A DNA stretch of 64,000 nt, taken from the NCBI RefSeq assembly GCF_900112365.1, contig NZ_FOLQ01000009.1:1-64000 (forward strand), read 5' to 3'. Positions 9,149 through 18,371 of this stretch are shown here, piece by piece (the stretch's first letter is position 1; each line of letters opens with the position of its first letter). This DNA is from Spirosoma endophyticum (lineage in GTDB: Bacteria > Bacteroidota > Bacteroidia > Cytophagales > Spirosomataceae). The notes under the pieces are model-generated. The model saw nothing but the letters and a program-made list of their open reading frames with translations, was not told the DNA's origin and searched no databases. A program made the translations under genes and the position numbers.

Positions 9149-9955
9149 ATGGCGGATTTCACTAACCAGGTTGCCTTCGTTACCGGTGCTGGTTCGGGTA
9201 TTGGTCGGGCAACGGCTGTTGCGTTTGCCAACGCTGGAGCGCGGGTCGTTGTCGCTGACATAAATGACGCAAGTGGGCGCGACACTGTTGAACAAATTCA
9301 GAAATCGGGTGGTGATGCCTTATTCATAGCCTGCAACGTAGCAGAATCCGCACAGATTAATGCCGCTGTTCATCAGACAGTTGCTACGTATGGACGTTTG
9401 GATATTGGTATTAATAATGCGGGCATCGGTGGCAAGTTTGGACGATTACTAGATCAAACGCCAGAAGATTTTAATCAGATGATGGCGGTGAATATTGGGG
9501 GCGTATTTTATGGAATGCAGGCCCAGATTCGCCAGATGTTAACCCAAAAAGAAAACGGTCATCAATCTGAAAATAATGTAGGCAAGGTCCGTCCTGCCGG
9601 TGGTCGTATTGTGAACGTATCCAGCATTGCGGGTGTCCGGGGAATGCCGATGGGAGCGCCCTACAGCGCGTCAAAACATGCTGTAATTGGGTTAACCAAG
9701 ACTGCCGCGCTGGAATACGTTCGGCAAAATATACGTATCAATGCCGTTTGCCCGGTGTATACGCACTCCACCATGGTCGACGAACTGATCAGCACCGCAC
9801 CAGGCATGGAAGAAAGGATGCGTAAGATGATCCCAATGGGTCGGTTTGGGCAGCCAGACGAAATTGCCCAGGCTATTTTATGGCTCTGTTCCGACGGAAA
9901 TGCTTTTTTTACGGGCCAGGCCATTCAACTAGATGGTGGAATGACGGCGGGTTAA
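9149..9955 (+). CDS. SDR-family oxidoreductase
   Basis: This 268-residue classical short-chain dehydrogenase has the cofactor motif TGAGSGIGRA (about residues 12-21), DIN after the second strand (an Asp that favours NAD over NADP), NNAGIGG, catalytic Ser in NVSSIAG, and YSASK with the catalytic Tyr and Lys. The C-terminal GQAIQLDGGMTAG is typical. The substrate is not predictable. ATG 9149 is preferred because an upstream in-frame ATG at 9098 lies inside the terminator of the previous gene. Its stop codon directly abuts the convergent ybeY stop. Confidence 0.92.
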   Translation: MADFTNQVAFVTGAGSGIGRATAVAFANAGARVVVADINDASGRDTVEQIQKSGGDALFIACNVAESAQINAAVHQTVATYGRLDIGINNAGIGGKFGRLLDQTPEDFNQMMAVNIGGVFYGMQAQIRQMLTQKENGHQSENNVGKVRPAGGRIVNVSSIAGVRGMPMGAPYSASKHAVIGLTKTAALEYVRQNIRINAVCPVYTHSTMVDELISTAPGMEERMRKMIPMGRFGQPDEIAQAILWLCSDGNAFFTGQAIQLDGGMTAG

Positions 9956-10372
9956 TTACAAAAGGCTGGCCATCCACTCTTCCTCTTTTGCTCGCATTTG
10001 CGCGGCTTCTTCATCGGTTTTGTCGCCATAGCCGCAGAGATGAAGCATACCGTGGGCTAATACCCGGCGCATTTCCTGTTCAGCTGAAATGCCTAACTGT
10101 TGAGCGTTGTCGGCAACGCGGTCAACGCTGATGAAAATATCTCCTTCGAGTTTTTCTTCCTCTTCGCTCTGGTCGAACGTAATGATATCCGTATAATAAT
10201 CGTGTTGCAGGTAGTCGCGGTTGACTTGCAGGACGTAGTCGTCGGAGCAGAAAATATAATTTAAGTCCCCCACCGTATAGCCTTCGGCCTCAGCCTGCTG
10301 TTTAAGCCACTGGCGAGTTGCCTGTTTTCGGGTGAGTTTATACGGTACGTCCTCGTTGAAAAACCGAATCAT
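9956..10372 (-). CDS. ybeY: Endoribonuclease YbeY (rRNA maturation factor)
   Basis: The product is a 138-residue metal-dependent RNase that matures 16S rRNA and takes part in ribosome quality control. The metal motif is HGMLHLCGYGDKTDEE near residue 106. The first two histidines of the family HGxLHLxGxxH motif are present, but the third ligand position carries Asp instead of His, as I recall for many Bacteroidota homologues. ITFDQSEEE and GDIFISVDRV are the conserved core strands. It converges on the SDR gene with no spacer. Confidence 0.93.
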   Translation of the reverse strand: MIRFFNEDVPYKLTRKQATRQWLKQQAEAEGYTVGDLNYIFCSDDYVLQVNRDYLQHDYYTDIITFDQSEEEEKLEGDIFISVDRVADNAQQLGISAEQEMRRVLAHGMLHLCGYGDKTDEEAAQMRAKEEEWMASLL

Positions 10373-10412
10373 AATTGGTTACTTAACTTTTGGTAGTGTC
10401 TCTCCCTATTAT

Positions 10413-10934
10413 TCAAATCAATTTCAGTACGTCAGGCCATACGTAGCGGTAACTAGGATAAAACCCGCCGTCCGGACATTTCTGCGAAACCAACTCGGCA
10501 TTCGTCGCGCCTAGATTTTCGTAAAATGTTCGGGCATTGCTGTTTTGTGGTAATACCCATAAATAAAAACCTGACTTAGGATTTTTGTGGTATGTCCAGC
10601 GAGCTGCCGATTTGATTAGAAAGGTGCCAATACCTTTTCCTTTCTGCTTTGCATGAACGTGCAGATTGTCGAGTAATGTTCCCCAAATAGGATCTTTATC
10701 AACGTGGATACAGGCAAAACCATAAATTGTCCCTTCGGACTCGGCTACGATAATATACTGATTTGGTGTTGGTTGCATTAGGCGTTCCTGCCAAACGTGC
10801 TGTCTATTTTCAGGTACAGGACCATTCAGAAATTCATCTCTCCAAATACCTCTGTAGTTTTGTTGCCAGCTGAGGCTGTGCAGCCGGGCAATCTGCTCCG
10901 CATCGTTAGAAGTTGCCTCTCTGTACGTTATCAT
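10413..10934 (-). CDS. GNAT-family N-acetyltransferase
   Basis: This 173-residue single-domain acetyltransferase starts MITYREATSNDAEQIARLHS. It has the acetyl-CoA loop KQKGKGIGTFLIKSAARW (R/QxxGxG) and the C-terminal NSNARTFYENLGA typical of motif B. The substrate is unknown. It lies 40 bp upstream of ybeY on the same strand and could share its transcript. It is divergent from the dehydrogenase gene at 11014. Confidence 0.9.
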   Translation of the reverse strand: MITYREATSNDAEQIARLHSLSWQQNYRGIWRDEFLNGPVPENRQHVWQERLMQPTPNQYIIVAESEGTIYGFACIHVDKDPIWGTLLDNLHVHAKQKGKGIGTFLIKSAARWTYHKNPKSGFYLWVLPQNSNARTFYENLGATNAELVSQKCPDGGFYPSYRYVWPDVLKLI

Positions 10935-11013
10935 GGTTTGGCAGACGTTAGTCAGACAAATGTAAAAATCAGTCGTTTCGATACAAATTCATCACATTCG
11001 TAAAAACTCATCC

Positions 11014-12060
11014 ATGAAAGCCATCCTTCTTACCGAAAAACACCAACCTGTTCAACTCGTTGATGCGCCAACACCCACTGCGGGACCGGGTAACGTGCTC
11101 ATAAAACTCAAAGCTGCAGCCCTGAATCACCGCGATATTTTCATTCAGCAGGGTTTATATCCAGGTATAAAATTGCCAGTCATTCTGGGTTCCGACGGAG
11201 CGGGCATTGTGGCCGAAGTTGGCGAAGGCGTTGATCCGGTCTGGCGTGGGCATGAGGTTGTTATCAATCCATCTATGCACTGGGGCAGTAATCCGAGTTT
11301 CTACGGTCCTGATTACCGCATGTTGGGTATGCCTGATAACGGTACGTTTGCTGAATATGTGGTTGTTGGTCTGAATTATATTTGTCCTAAGCCCGTCCAT
11401 TTGTCATTTGAACAGGCGGCTGCGCTTCCGTTAGTGGGCTTAACCGTCTGGCGGGCACTTATGACGCGTGCCGGGTTGCATCAATCGGGTACGTCTGTTC
11501 CCGAAAAAGTGCTTGTTACCGGCATCGGTGGTGGTGCCGCCTTGTTTGCCTTGCAGTTTGCTGTAGCGGCCGGGGCAGAAGTCTGGGTAACCTCTGGGTC
11601 TGAAGAAAAATTGATGAAGGCAAAAGCGTTGGGAGCAACGGGTGGGGTCAATTATCACGACCCAGATTGGCACAAAACATTGATGACACAAACGGGTGGG
11701 GGACGTAACGGCAATCCAGCCCGGGGTTACTTTGACGTTATCATCGACAGTGCAGGCGGACCAAGCTTCGCCAAGCTTATCGATGTAGCCTCACCGGGTG
11801 GGCGGATTGCCTTTTTTGGTGGCACAACGGGCAACATTACTGACATTGTTCCGGCGCGCGTATTTTTCAAACAACTGTCTATTTTCGGTTCGACAATGGG
11901 TACTGAGCGGGAGTTCGCCGACATGCTTGATTTCGTAAATGAAAAACAAATTGTGCCCATTATCGACGAAATTTTTTCTCTCGATAAAGTCGAATTAGCC
12001 TTTCAGAAAATGGAAGCCGGAAAGCAGTTTGGTAAAATTGTCCTCGAAATCAACAGGTGA
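11014..12060 (+). CDS. Zinc-type (MDR) alcohol dehydrogenase/quinone reductase family protein
   Basis: This 348-residue medium-chain dehydrogenase has the N-terminal GroES-like domain (LKAAALNHRDIFIQQG, then VILGSDGAGIVAEVG) and a Rossmann domain (VLVTGIGGGAALFALQFAVA, then ALGATGGVNY). The usual Cys of the structural zinc loop is missing, and the catalytic-zinc Cys position is occupied by LNHRD, so it is closer to the zinc-independent quinone oxidoreductase branch. The substrate is unknown. A 183-bp spacer with DnaA boxes follows. Confidence 0.88.
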   Translation: MKAILLTEKHQPVQLVDAPTPTAGPGNVLIKLKAAALNHRDIFIQQGLYPGIKLPVILGSDGAGIVAEVGEGVDPVWRGHEVVINPSMHWGSNPSFYGPDYRMLGMPDNGTFAEYVVVGLNYICPKPVHLSFEQAAALPLVGLTVWRALMTRAGLHQSGTSVPEKVLVTGIGGGAALFALQFAVAAGAEVWVTSGSEEKLMKAKALGATGGVNYHDPDWHKTLMTQTGGGRNGNPARGYFDVIIDSAGGPSFAKLIDVASPGGRIAFFGGTTGNITDIVPARVFFKQLSIFGSTMGTEREFADMLDFVNEKQIVPIIDEIFSLDKVELAFQKMEAGKQFGKIVLEINR

Positions 12061-12140
12061 CTACCTATTTTTTAATGTATTTAACTATTTTGTGTAGAGA
12101 CATTTCCCCGTTTTAAGTTCAAGTTCTACTTTATAGACAG

Positions 12141-12199
12141 TTATCCACAGAGTGATTGTGGATAACCCTATACTTACACACATTTTAACATTATCCACA
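12141..12199. other. Cluster of three perfect DnaA boxes
   Basis: The consensus TTATCCACA occurs at 12141-12149 (plus), as TGTGGATAA at 12157-12165 (minus) and again at 12191-12199 (plus). The first two form a perfect inverted pair separated by 7 bp. An AT-rich stretch (12064-12091) lies just upstream and could unwind. The spacer between the dehydrogenase and bioF has no coding potential. It could be a replication origin, a DnaA titration or regulatory site, or, less likely, a repressor operator for bioFD. Confidence 0.7.
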
Positions 12200-12243
12200 G
12201 GCAATGATCAATTATCCTGCTAAGTCGTTCTATTTTTGTTCTC

Positions 12244-13413
12244 ATGCCCATTGTTACTCGTTTAGTTGATCATCTTTTGTCAGAGCGTTTAGATACGTAT
12301 CGACAGAACGGTTTACTGCGCCAACTCCGAACGTCAGACGGACTTATCGATTTTTGCTCCAACGATTACCTTGGTTTTGCGCGTTCATCGGCGCTTAAAG
12401 CCGCCATTCAACAGGCCGATGTCGAACATGCGAACGCTCGTAGTGGGGCGACTGGCTCCCGATTATTGGCTGGTCAAACAACTCTAGCCGATGAAGTTGA
12501 GAAGGAATTGGCAGCATTTTATCAAACCGATGCCGCACTCGTTTTTAATTCTGGTTATGACGCCAATCTTGGCCTACTGGCTTGTTTGCCTAAAGCGGGT
12601 GATACGTTACTGACAGACGAACTGATTCATGCCAGCATGATTGATGGGGCACGGCTTAGCTACGCTACCCGTCGACGTTTTCGGCATAATGATTTGACTG
12701 ATCTGGAAACTCAACTTCAACAGGTGACCGGACAGGTTTTTGTCGCCGTTGAATCGGTCTATTCGATGGATGGTGACCTGGCTCCTTTACTCGATCTGGC
12801 TGATCTCTGCGATCGTTACGGAGCTGCTTTATTGGTCGATGAGGCCCATGCCACAGGTGTTTATGGCGAACATGGAGAAGGATTGGTGGTTGCATTGGGT
12901 TTGCAGAAACGTGTTCTGGCTAGAGTTCATACGTTCGGAAAGGGCTTGGGCGTTCACGGAGCCGTTGTTGTTGGTCCGGCTGTGCTACGTGATTATCTTA
13001 TCAATTTTGCGCGCCCGTTTATCTACACGACGGCTTTACCACCCCACAGCTTTCTAGCCATTCGCTGTGCGCATCAACTGGTAACAGCGCAGTCTAAAAG
13101 CCGGCCGCAACTGCACGACCGACTAAATTATTTCCGTCAAAAAGCAGGAGAATTATTGCCTGGTGCTTCGTGGACGGACAGCCAATCGCCCATTCAATGT
13201 TTGATTACACCGGGCAATGAGCAGGCTCGGTACGTGGCTAACCAGGCACAACGAATTGGTCTGGACGTTCGGGCCATTTTAAGTCCAACTGTTCCGGCTG
13301 GGCAGGAGCGGTTGCGTTTATGCATTCATGCGTTTAACTCAACTGCCGAAATAGATCAGTTACTGGCTGTTTTGCAACAAGCCTTGTTCAATGAAATCAG
13401 TTTACGAGAATAG
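12244..13413 (+). CDS. bioF: 8-amino-7-oxononanoate synthase
   Basis: The product condenses pimeloyl-ACP/CoA with alanine in biotin synthesis, using PLP. It has 389 residues. Motifs are FCSNDYLGFA, GATGSRLLAGQT, VDEAHATGVYGEHGEG (PLP ring Asp) and HTFGKGLGVHGA with the Schiff-base Lys. Its stop codon is directly followed by the bioD ATG, so the two form an operon. The promoter must lie in the DnaA-box spacer. Confidence 0.93.
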   Translation: MPIVTRLVDHLLSERLDTYRQNGLLRQLRTSDGLIDFCSNDYLGFARSSALKAAIQQADVEHANARSGATGSRLLAGQTTLADEVEKELAAFYQTDAALVFNSGYDANLGLLACLPKAGDTLLTDELIHASMIDGARLSYATRRRFRHNDLTDLETQLQQVTGQVFVAVESVYSMDGDLAPLLDLADLCDRYGAALLVDEAHATGVYGEHGEGLVVALGLQKRVLARVHTFGKGLGVHGAVVVGPAVLRDYLINFARPFIYTTALPPHSFLAIRCAHQLVTAQSKSRPQLHDRLNYFRQKAGELLPGASWTDSQSPIQCLITPGNEQARYVANQAQRIGLDVRAILSPTVPAGQERLRLCIHAFNSTAEIDQLLAVLQQALFNEISLRE

Positions 13414-14055
13414 ATGTCAAAGCCTCTTCAATTAATTGTTGCCGGAATTGGCACCGAAATCGGTAAAACAGTTGCGTCCGCTGTGTTAGTCGAAGCTCTT
13501 CAAGCCGACTATTGGAAACCGATCCAATCTGGGGCTTTAGATGATTCAGATACGAATACAGTACGTCAATTGGTGAGCAATTCGGTGTCGGTTTTCCATC
13601 CGGAAGCGTATCGGTTAACACAGCCATTGTCGCCCCACGCGGCCGCAGCGCTAGATGGCGTTACGATTGATATGAGCAAAATTATCGTACCCGATACGGA
13701 TAATTCACTGATCATCGAACTGGCGGGTGGGCTGATGGTGCCTCTCAACAATCATGACCTGAATATTGATCTGGTTCAACGCTTGGGCTTACCTGTTGTC
13801 CTTGTATCCAGAAATTACCTGGGTAGTATAAACCACACCTTACTGTCGGTTGAAGCCTGTCGTAGTCGCGCTATTCCGCTTTTAGGCATCCTTTTCAACG
13901 GCCCAAACGTTCCGGCGTCAGAAGGCTTCATCTTAAAGTATACGGGTTTACCCTGTATCGGCCGGATAGGGCAGGAGGACGTAGTGACGAAAGACGTGAT
14001 TAAAAAGTATGCAAGTTTATTACCAGGTCTTCACCAGTTCATTAAACTGCTCTAA
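13414..14055 (+). CDS. bioD: Dethiobiotin synthetase
   Basis: The product closes the ureido ring of dethiobiotin from 7,8-diaminopelargonate, CO2 and ATP. It has 213 residues. The P-loop GIGTEIGKTV is at residues 7-16. YWKPIQSGA (substrate Lys) and the ELAGGLMVPLN block (family E-G-A-G-G) follow. There is no spacer after bioF. Its last 36 bp overlap the convergent aminotransferase gene. BioA, BioB and BioC are not in the window. Confidence 0.92.
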   Translation: MSKPLQLIVAGIGTEIGKTVASAVLVEALQADYWKPIQSGALDDSDTNTVRQLVSNSVSVFHPEAYRLTQPLSPHAAAALDGVTIDMSKIIVPDTDNSLIIELAGGLMVPLNNHDLNIDLVQRLGLPVVLVSRNYLGSINHTLLSVEACRSRAIPLLGILFNGPNVPASEGFILKYTGLPCIGRIGQEDVVTKDVIKKYASLLPGLHQFIKLL

Positions 14056-14841
14056 CAGAAATTTTGATTTCGGACCAACGTGTCCGTTGCCAATGGTTAA
14101 ATCGCCAATTTGGGTGATAGGTAGTACTTTTTTGGTTGAACTTGTTGTGAATGCTTCGTCGGCGTCATAAAGTTCGGAGAGTAGAACGGGGCGTTCTTCA
14201 ACCTGGAAATCGCTTTGAGCTAATTGCAGAATCGTTCGGCGTGTGATTCCGTGCAGGATATGTCGACTGGGTGTGATGAGCCGATCCCCTTTGACAATAA
14301 AGAAATTACTACGGCTCAACTCACTAATTTCTCCCCCTTTCTGGTAGAGCAAGTCCGATGCGCCAGCCGATTTAATGGCCTGCGCCATCAGGATAACACG
14401 TTTATAATCAGTGCTTTTTACTTCAGCCATCTCCCGAACATATTCGTCCAGAATTACCTTGATACCCTGTTCATATTGGATAAGGGGGGTAGGATGAATC
14501 GACTCCGCCAGAATGAGCAGATTGGGTCGTTCGATGCTGATGCTGTCGGCCGAATAACCGCCTGTCAATATAAACCGAAAGGCTACGTCCGCTCCACCGC
14601 TACGTTCGATCAAATTCATGACAACGGCATAGGTTTCATCTTTGCCAAGTGGCAGTGGCAAATGCATCCGTGAGGCCGAGTTCTGAAAACGTTCCCAGTA
14701 CCAATCCCACTGAAATGGGCGGCTATTGTAGGTCAGAAAGTAATCGAACAGGCCATAGCCACGAAGTAAGCTAAGGTCTGTAATACCCACAGCAAGCTGC
14801 TCTGTAGGGGCAATGGTGCCGTTGAAATAGCCGTAATGCAT
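14020..14841 (-). CDS. Class IV (branched-chain/ADC-lyase type) PLP aminotransferase
   Basis: This 273-residue fold-type IV PLP enzyme has LLRGYGLFDYF near the N-terminus, the PLP Lys in STDYKRVILMAQ, GEISELSRSNFFIV and GITRRTILQLA. These are shared by branched-chain aminotransferase, D-amino-acid transaminase and aminodeoxychorismate lyase, and sequence alone does not decide between them. ATG 14841 is preferred over a TTG at 14868. The 3' end overlaps bioD by 36 bp in convergent orientation, so a link with biotin synthesis is unproven. Confidence 0.85.
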   Translation of the reverse strand: MHYGYFNGTIAPTEQLAVGITDLSLLRGYGLFDYFLTYNSRPFQWDWYWERFQNSASRMHLPLPLGKDETYAVVMNLIERSGGADVAFRFILTGGYSADSISIERPNLLILAESIHPTPLIQYEQGIKVILDEYVREMAEVKSTDYKRVILMAQAIKSAGASDLLYQKGGEISELSRSNFFIVKGDRLITPSRHILHGITRRTILQLAQSDFQVEERPVLLSELYDADEAFTTSSTKKVLPITQIGDLTIGNGHVGPKSKFLLEQFNELVKTW

Positions 14842-14921
14842 AGAAATGCGGTGTTTTTCTCCGCTCAAAGATACGTCAAATGAATGTAACGTCTCGGCTG
14901 AGTTGAAGAACGGAATAGCTA

Positions 14922-16157
14922 TTAGCCCAAGTCCTTGACAACCAGCTGCACCGTGTACCGGCTTTTCTGCTCCAGTAACAGCTTCTTATTGACCAGTACG
15001 CGGTCTATTGTACTTTGATCGTAGTAACGTATTGTAATCAGTTCCAGGCGTTCGTTATAACTGACCCGAAAATCCTGTTTAAGCTGGGCTAACAGCGCTG
15101 GTACCCGGTCTGGATTATTGTCCACTACCACCGAGAAACTGATGGCGGTATTTTGCATGAGGTTTATCTTCACACCCGCTTGTGCAAACCGCCCGAAAAT
15201 CCGGCTCAAATTATCTTCTGCAATAAACGAGAAGTCGTTCGGGTGAAGTGAAATCAGCACCTGATTCACCTTGAAAATAAAGGAAGGAACCAGCAGATGC
15301 CGTTCATAATTGCCAATGGCGGTTCCGGGTGCGGCAGGTTTTAGAAATGACTTGACGTAAAGAGGTATAGCCTTGTTTTGCAGAGGTTTAATCGTTTTTG
15401 GATGTATAACGGTTGCCCCATAATAAGCCAATTCAATGGCGTCCTGATACGTTATTTTGTCTAAAAGCACGGTGTCATCAAACCATTTAGGGTCAGCGTT
15501 CAATACACCCGGTACATCTTTCCAGATAGTAACGCTTTCAGCGTTCAGACAATAAGCAAAAATAGCAGCCGTGTAATCAGACCCTTCTCTGCCAAGCGTA
15601 GTCGTTCGCTTATCAGGTGTTTGACCAATGAATCCCTGGGTTATCTTAACCCCTTTTTTCGTGACGCTCTTGTTAATACGTCGCTGGGTCTCCTGCCAGT
15701 CAACCCGGCCCTCACGGAACGTTGCATCGGTACGGATCAATTCCCGGGCATCGAGCCAGCGGGCCGGTATGCCGGTTTGTATCAAATGGGCCGTAACAAC
15801 TTGTGTGGAAAGTACTTCACCCAGGGATACGAGCTGATCATAAACTTCATCGTAGGAAGCAGCGGGAGGATGAGATAGGTAAGCTTCAAGGTGAGCGAAT
15901 GTCTGATGAACATCGGAAAAATTACCTTCAAGCTCATCCATTATGTCTGTATGATACGTTCGGAGAGCTTCCAACTGGCTTTGGAGTTTTTTCGCCTGCA
16001 TGTAGCTTCGAACGATTTCTTCCAGGGCATTGGTTGTTTTACCCATTGCCGATATGATCACCACAACGTTCTGACCTTGTGTTCGTATGATCTCGGCCAG
16101 GTTCCGGACGCCATCAGCATCTTTTACAGACGCTCCGCCAAATTTGAAAACTTTCAT
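14922..16157 (-). CDS. Aspartate kinase (monofunctional)
   Basis: The product phosphorylates aspartate, the entry to Lys, Thr, Met and diaminopimelate. It has 411 residues. Motifs are MKVFKFGGASVKD at the N-terminus, LDARELIRTD and the substrate/ATP block TLGREGSDYTAAIFAYCL. The C-terminal 120 residues look like the paired ACT regulatory domain (SLHPNDFSFIAEDNLSRIFG). It is not fused to homoserine dehydrogenase. A hairpin (16175-16231) separates it from dxs upstream, and no lysine riboswitch is visible in its 90-bp leader. Confidence 0.93.
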   Translation of the reverse strand: MKVFKFGGASVKDADGVRNLAEIIRTQGQNVVVIISAMGKTTNALEEIVRSYMQAKKLQSQLEALRTYHTDIMDELEGNFSDVHQTFAHLEAYLSHPPAASYDEVYDQLVSLGEVLSTQVVTAHLIQTGIPARWLDARELIRTDATFREGRVDWQETQRRINKSVTKKGVKITQGFIGQTPDKRTTTLGREGSDYTAAIFAYCLNAESVTIWKDVPGVLNADPKWFDDTVLLDKITYQDAIELAYYGATVIHPKTIKPLQNKAIPLYVKSFLKPAAPGTAIGNYERHLLVPSFIFKVNQVLISLHPNDFSFIAEDNLSRIFGRFAQAGVKINLMQNTAISFSVVVDNNPDRVPALLAQLKQDFRVSYNERLELITIRYYDQSTIDRVLVNKKLLLEQKSRYTVQLVVKDLG

Positions 16158-16174
16158 AATCCTCTAAAAAACAG

Positions 16175-16231
16175 ACAGGATTACAAGATTACTAGGATTC
16201 TGCTGTATCCTGTATAATCCTGTAATCCTGT
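16175..16231 (-). terminator. Palindromic repeat/terminator between dxs and aspartate kinase
   Basis: Two arms of about 24 nt (16175-16198 and 16207-16231) pair with few mismatches. They are built from short iterations of CAGGATTA/TAATCCTG, and a T run (minus strand) follows at 16171-16166. The iterated arm suggests a dispersed repeat used as the dxs terminator. Confidence 0.7.
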
Positions 16232-16246
16232 TAAAAAACTTCCCCG

Positions 16247-18181
16247 TTAAACCGTTACTGCCCGACCCGTAAATAGCAATTCGCGAACAGCTGAAGCAAT
16301 ACCCTCTGGATCAAAACCACACTCGTGATGTAGTTCAATCTGCTCTCCGTGCTCAATAACCGCATCGGGAATACCTAAGCGTTTGACGCGGGCCATGTAG
16401 CCATGATTGGCCATGAATTCCAGAACCGCGCTGCCGAAACCACCCATTACGCAACCGTCTTCAACCGTTAAAACACGATCAAATCGGCTAAAAATCTGAT
16501 GTAGTAGCTCTTCGTCCAATGGCTTCACATACCGCATATCAAAGTGAGCGGGTCGAATACCCTCTTTAATCAGCATCTGTGTAGCCTGAACAGCATAATT
16601 ACCTATATGACCAATCGTCAGAATTGCCACGTTCTCACCATCCGCAATCATACGGCCTTTACCAACAATTTGTTTTTCGAGTGGCGTCCGCCAATTGGGC
16701 ATTACGCCTTCTCCACGTGGATAACGTATTGTGAAGGCATTTTTCCCTTGTTGAACTTCGTCGGACTGGGCCGTGAACATCATATTCCGCAGCTCCTGTT
16801 CATTCATCGGCGCGGCTACGATCATATTCGGAATGCAGCGCATGTAGGCCAGATCATAGGCTCCGTGATGCGTTGGTCCATCAGAACCTGCAAACCCGGC
16901 CCGATCAAGGCAGAAAATAACCGGCAACTCCTGAATACATACGTCATGAATAACCTGATCGTAAGCCCGTTGCATGAACGTCGAATAGATATTACAAAAG
17001 ACAACTTCGCCCTGTGTAGCCATTCCTGCCGAGAACGTGACAGCATGTTGTTCAGCAATACCTACGTCGAAAGCCCGCTTAGGCATGGCTTTCATCATAA
17101 TGTTCATTGACGACCCCGATGGCATAGCAGGAGTTACACCCACAATACGGAGGTTTTGCTCGGCCAGTTCAACCAACGTATTCCCGAATACGTCCTGATA
17201 TTTGGGTGGTTGGGGCGTATCATAGATTTTCTTCTGGATAACGCCCGTTACCTTGTCGAACAAACCGGGTGCATGCCACTTGGTCTGATCTTTTTCAGCA
17301 GGCCCATAGCCCTTGCCTTTTACGGTCAGGACGTGCAGTAATTTTGGACCCGGAATATTTTTAAGATCGTCGAGAACGCTTACTAAATGGTCAATATCAT
17401 GGCCATCAATCGGCCCAAAATACCGTAGGTGCAGCGACTCAAATAGATTGCTTTGTTCGAGCAGTGAACTTTTAATTCCTGACTGTACCTGAGAAACCAG
17501 TTCCTGAGCGGTCTTGCCAAGTTTGTCCATCTTCCCCAACAAATTCCAGACCTCGTCCTTCACCTTATTGTAGGTTTGCGACGTAGTGATATCGGTCAGG
17601 TATTCACGCAGAGCCCCCACATTTGGGTCGATGCTCATGCAGTTGTCGTTCAACACGATGAGCAGATTGCTGTCTGTAGCACCCGCGTGGTTCATGCCTT
17701 CGAAGGCTTCACCGGCGGTCATGGCTCCGTCACCAATAACAGCAATATGATTTCGTTTTGGATGGCCTTGTAGCTGCGACGCTACAGCCATACCTAATGC
17801 TGCCGAAATAGAGGTAGACGAGTGTCCAACACCAAATGAATCGTATGGGCTCTCTTTCCGTTTCGGGAAACCTGAAAGACCTTTGTAAAAGCGATTTGTG
17901 TGAAACTGATCACGGCGCCCGGTGAGAATTTTGTGCCCATAAGCCTGATGGCCCACATCCCATACTAATTGATCGTCGGGCGTATTGAACACGTAGTGGA
18001 GAGCAACCGTTAGTTCAACTACACCGAGGCTGGCCCCGAAGTGGCCGCCATAGACCGATACGTCGTCAATAATGAACTGCCGAAGCTCATCGGCGACCTG
18101 AGGCAAGCGGGATTTATCGAGTTTACGAAGATCGTCGGGAGTATTAATTGTGGCCAAAAGGCCACCCGGGGTAATCAGCAT
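16247..18181 (-). CDS. dxs: 1-deoxy-D-xylulose-5-phosphate synthase
   Basis: The product condenses pyruvate and glyceraldehyde 3-phosphate in the MEP isoprenoid pathway, using thiamine diphosphate. It has 644 residues. DVGHQAYGHKILTGRRD and GHSSTSISAALGMA are in the N-terminal domain. The TPP-binding block is GDGAMTAGEAFEGMNHAG. The pyrimidine/transketolase domains include HVLTVKGKGYGPAE and DRAGFAGSDGPTHHG. A single-gene unit is likely, given the terminator after it. Confidence 0.96.
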   Translation of the reverse strand: MLITPGGLLATINTPDDLRKLDKSRLPQVADELRQFIIDDVSVYGGHFGASLGVVELTVALHYVFNTPDDQLVWDVGHQAYGHKILTGRRDQFHTNRFYKGLSGFPKRKESPYDSFGVGHSSTSISAALGMAVASQLQGHPKRNHIAVIGDGAMTAGEAFEGMNHAGATDSNLLIVLNDNCMSIDPNVGALREYLTDITTSQTYNKVKDEVWNLLGKMDKLGKTAQELVSQVQSGIKSSLLEQSNLFESLHLRYFGPIDGHDIDHLVSVLDDLKNIPGPKLLHVLTVKGKGYGPAEKDQTKWHAPGLFDKVTGVIQKKIYDTPQPPKYQDVFGNTLVELAEQNLRIVGVTPAMPSGSSMNIMMKAMPKRAFDVGIAEQHAVTFSAGMATQGEVVFCNIYSTFMQRAYDQVIHDVCIQELPVIFCLDRAGFAGSDGPTHHGAYDLAYMRCIPNMIVAAPMNEQELRNMMFTAQSDEVQQGKNAFTIRYPRGEGVMPNWRTPLEKQIVGKGRMIADGENVAILTIGHIGNYAVQATQMLIKEGIRPAHFDMRYVKPLDEELLHQIFSRFDRVLTVEDGCVMGGFGSAVLEFMANHGYMARVKRLGIPDAVIEHGEQIELHHECGFDPEGIASAVRELLFTGRAVTV

Positions 18182-18302
18182 GATGGTAGCAGATAAACGT
18201 CTGTCTTACAACAACACACGTACAAAATACAATGTTTCATTTGGCAAATCGCCCGCTGCATTGAAATGGCGAAACTACTATATTTTTTCGACAATTATAA
18301 AG

Positions 18303-18356
18303 AATCTAAGCCCTTAGGCGCCTGTAGATATACGTAGACGCCTAAGGGCTTAGATT
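18303..18356 (-). terminator. Perfect 18-bp-stem terminator after the rhomboid pair
   Basis: Arms 18303-18320 and 18339-18356 are exact inverse copies (AATCTAAGCCCTTAGGCG and its complement) around an 18-nt loop. On the minus strand the stem is followed by TTCTTTATAA. It ends the rhomboid transcript. Confidence 0.85.
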
Positions 18357-18371
18357 TTTAGTAGAATGAAA

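Noticed and set aside
12141..12165. BirA-type operator for bioFD
   Set aside because: The dyad is made of two exact DnaA consensus boxes, which explains it better; the bio operator sequence known from E. coli is not present.
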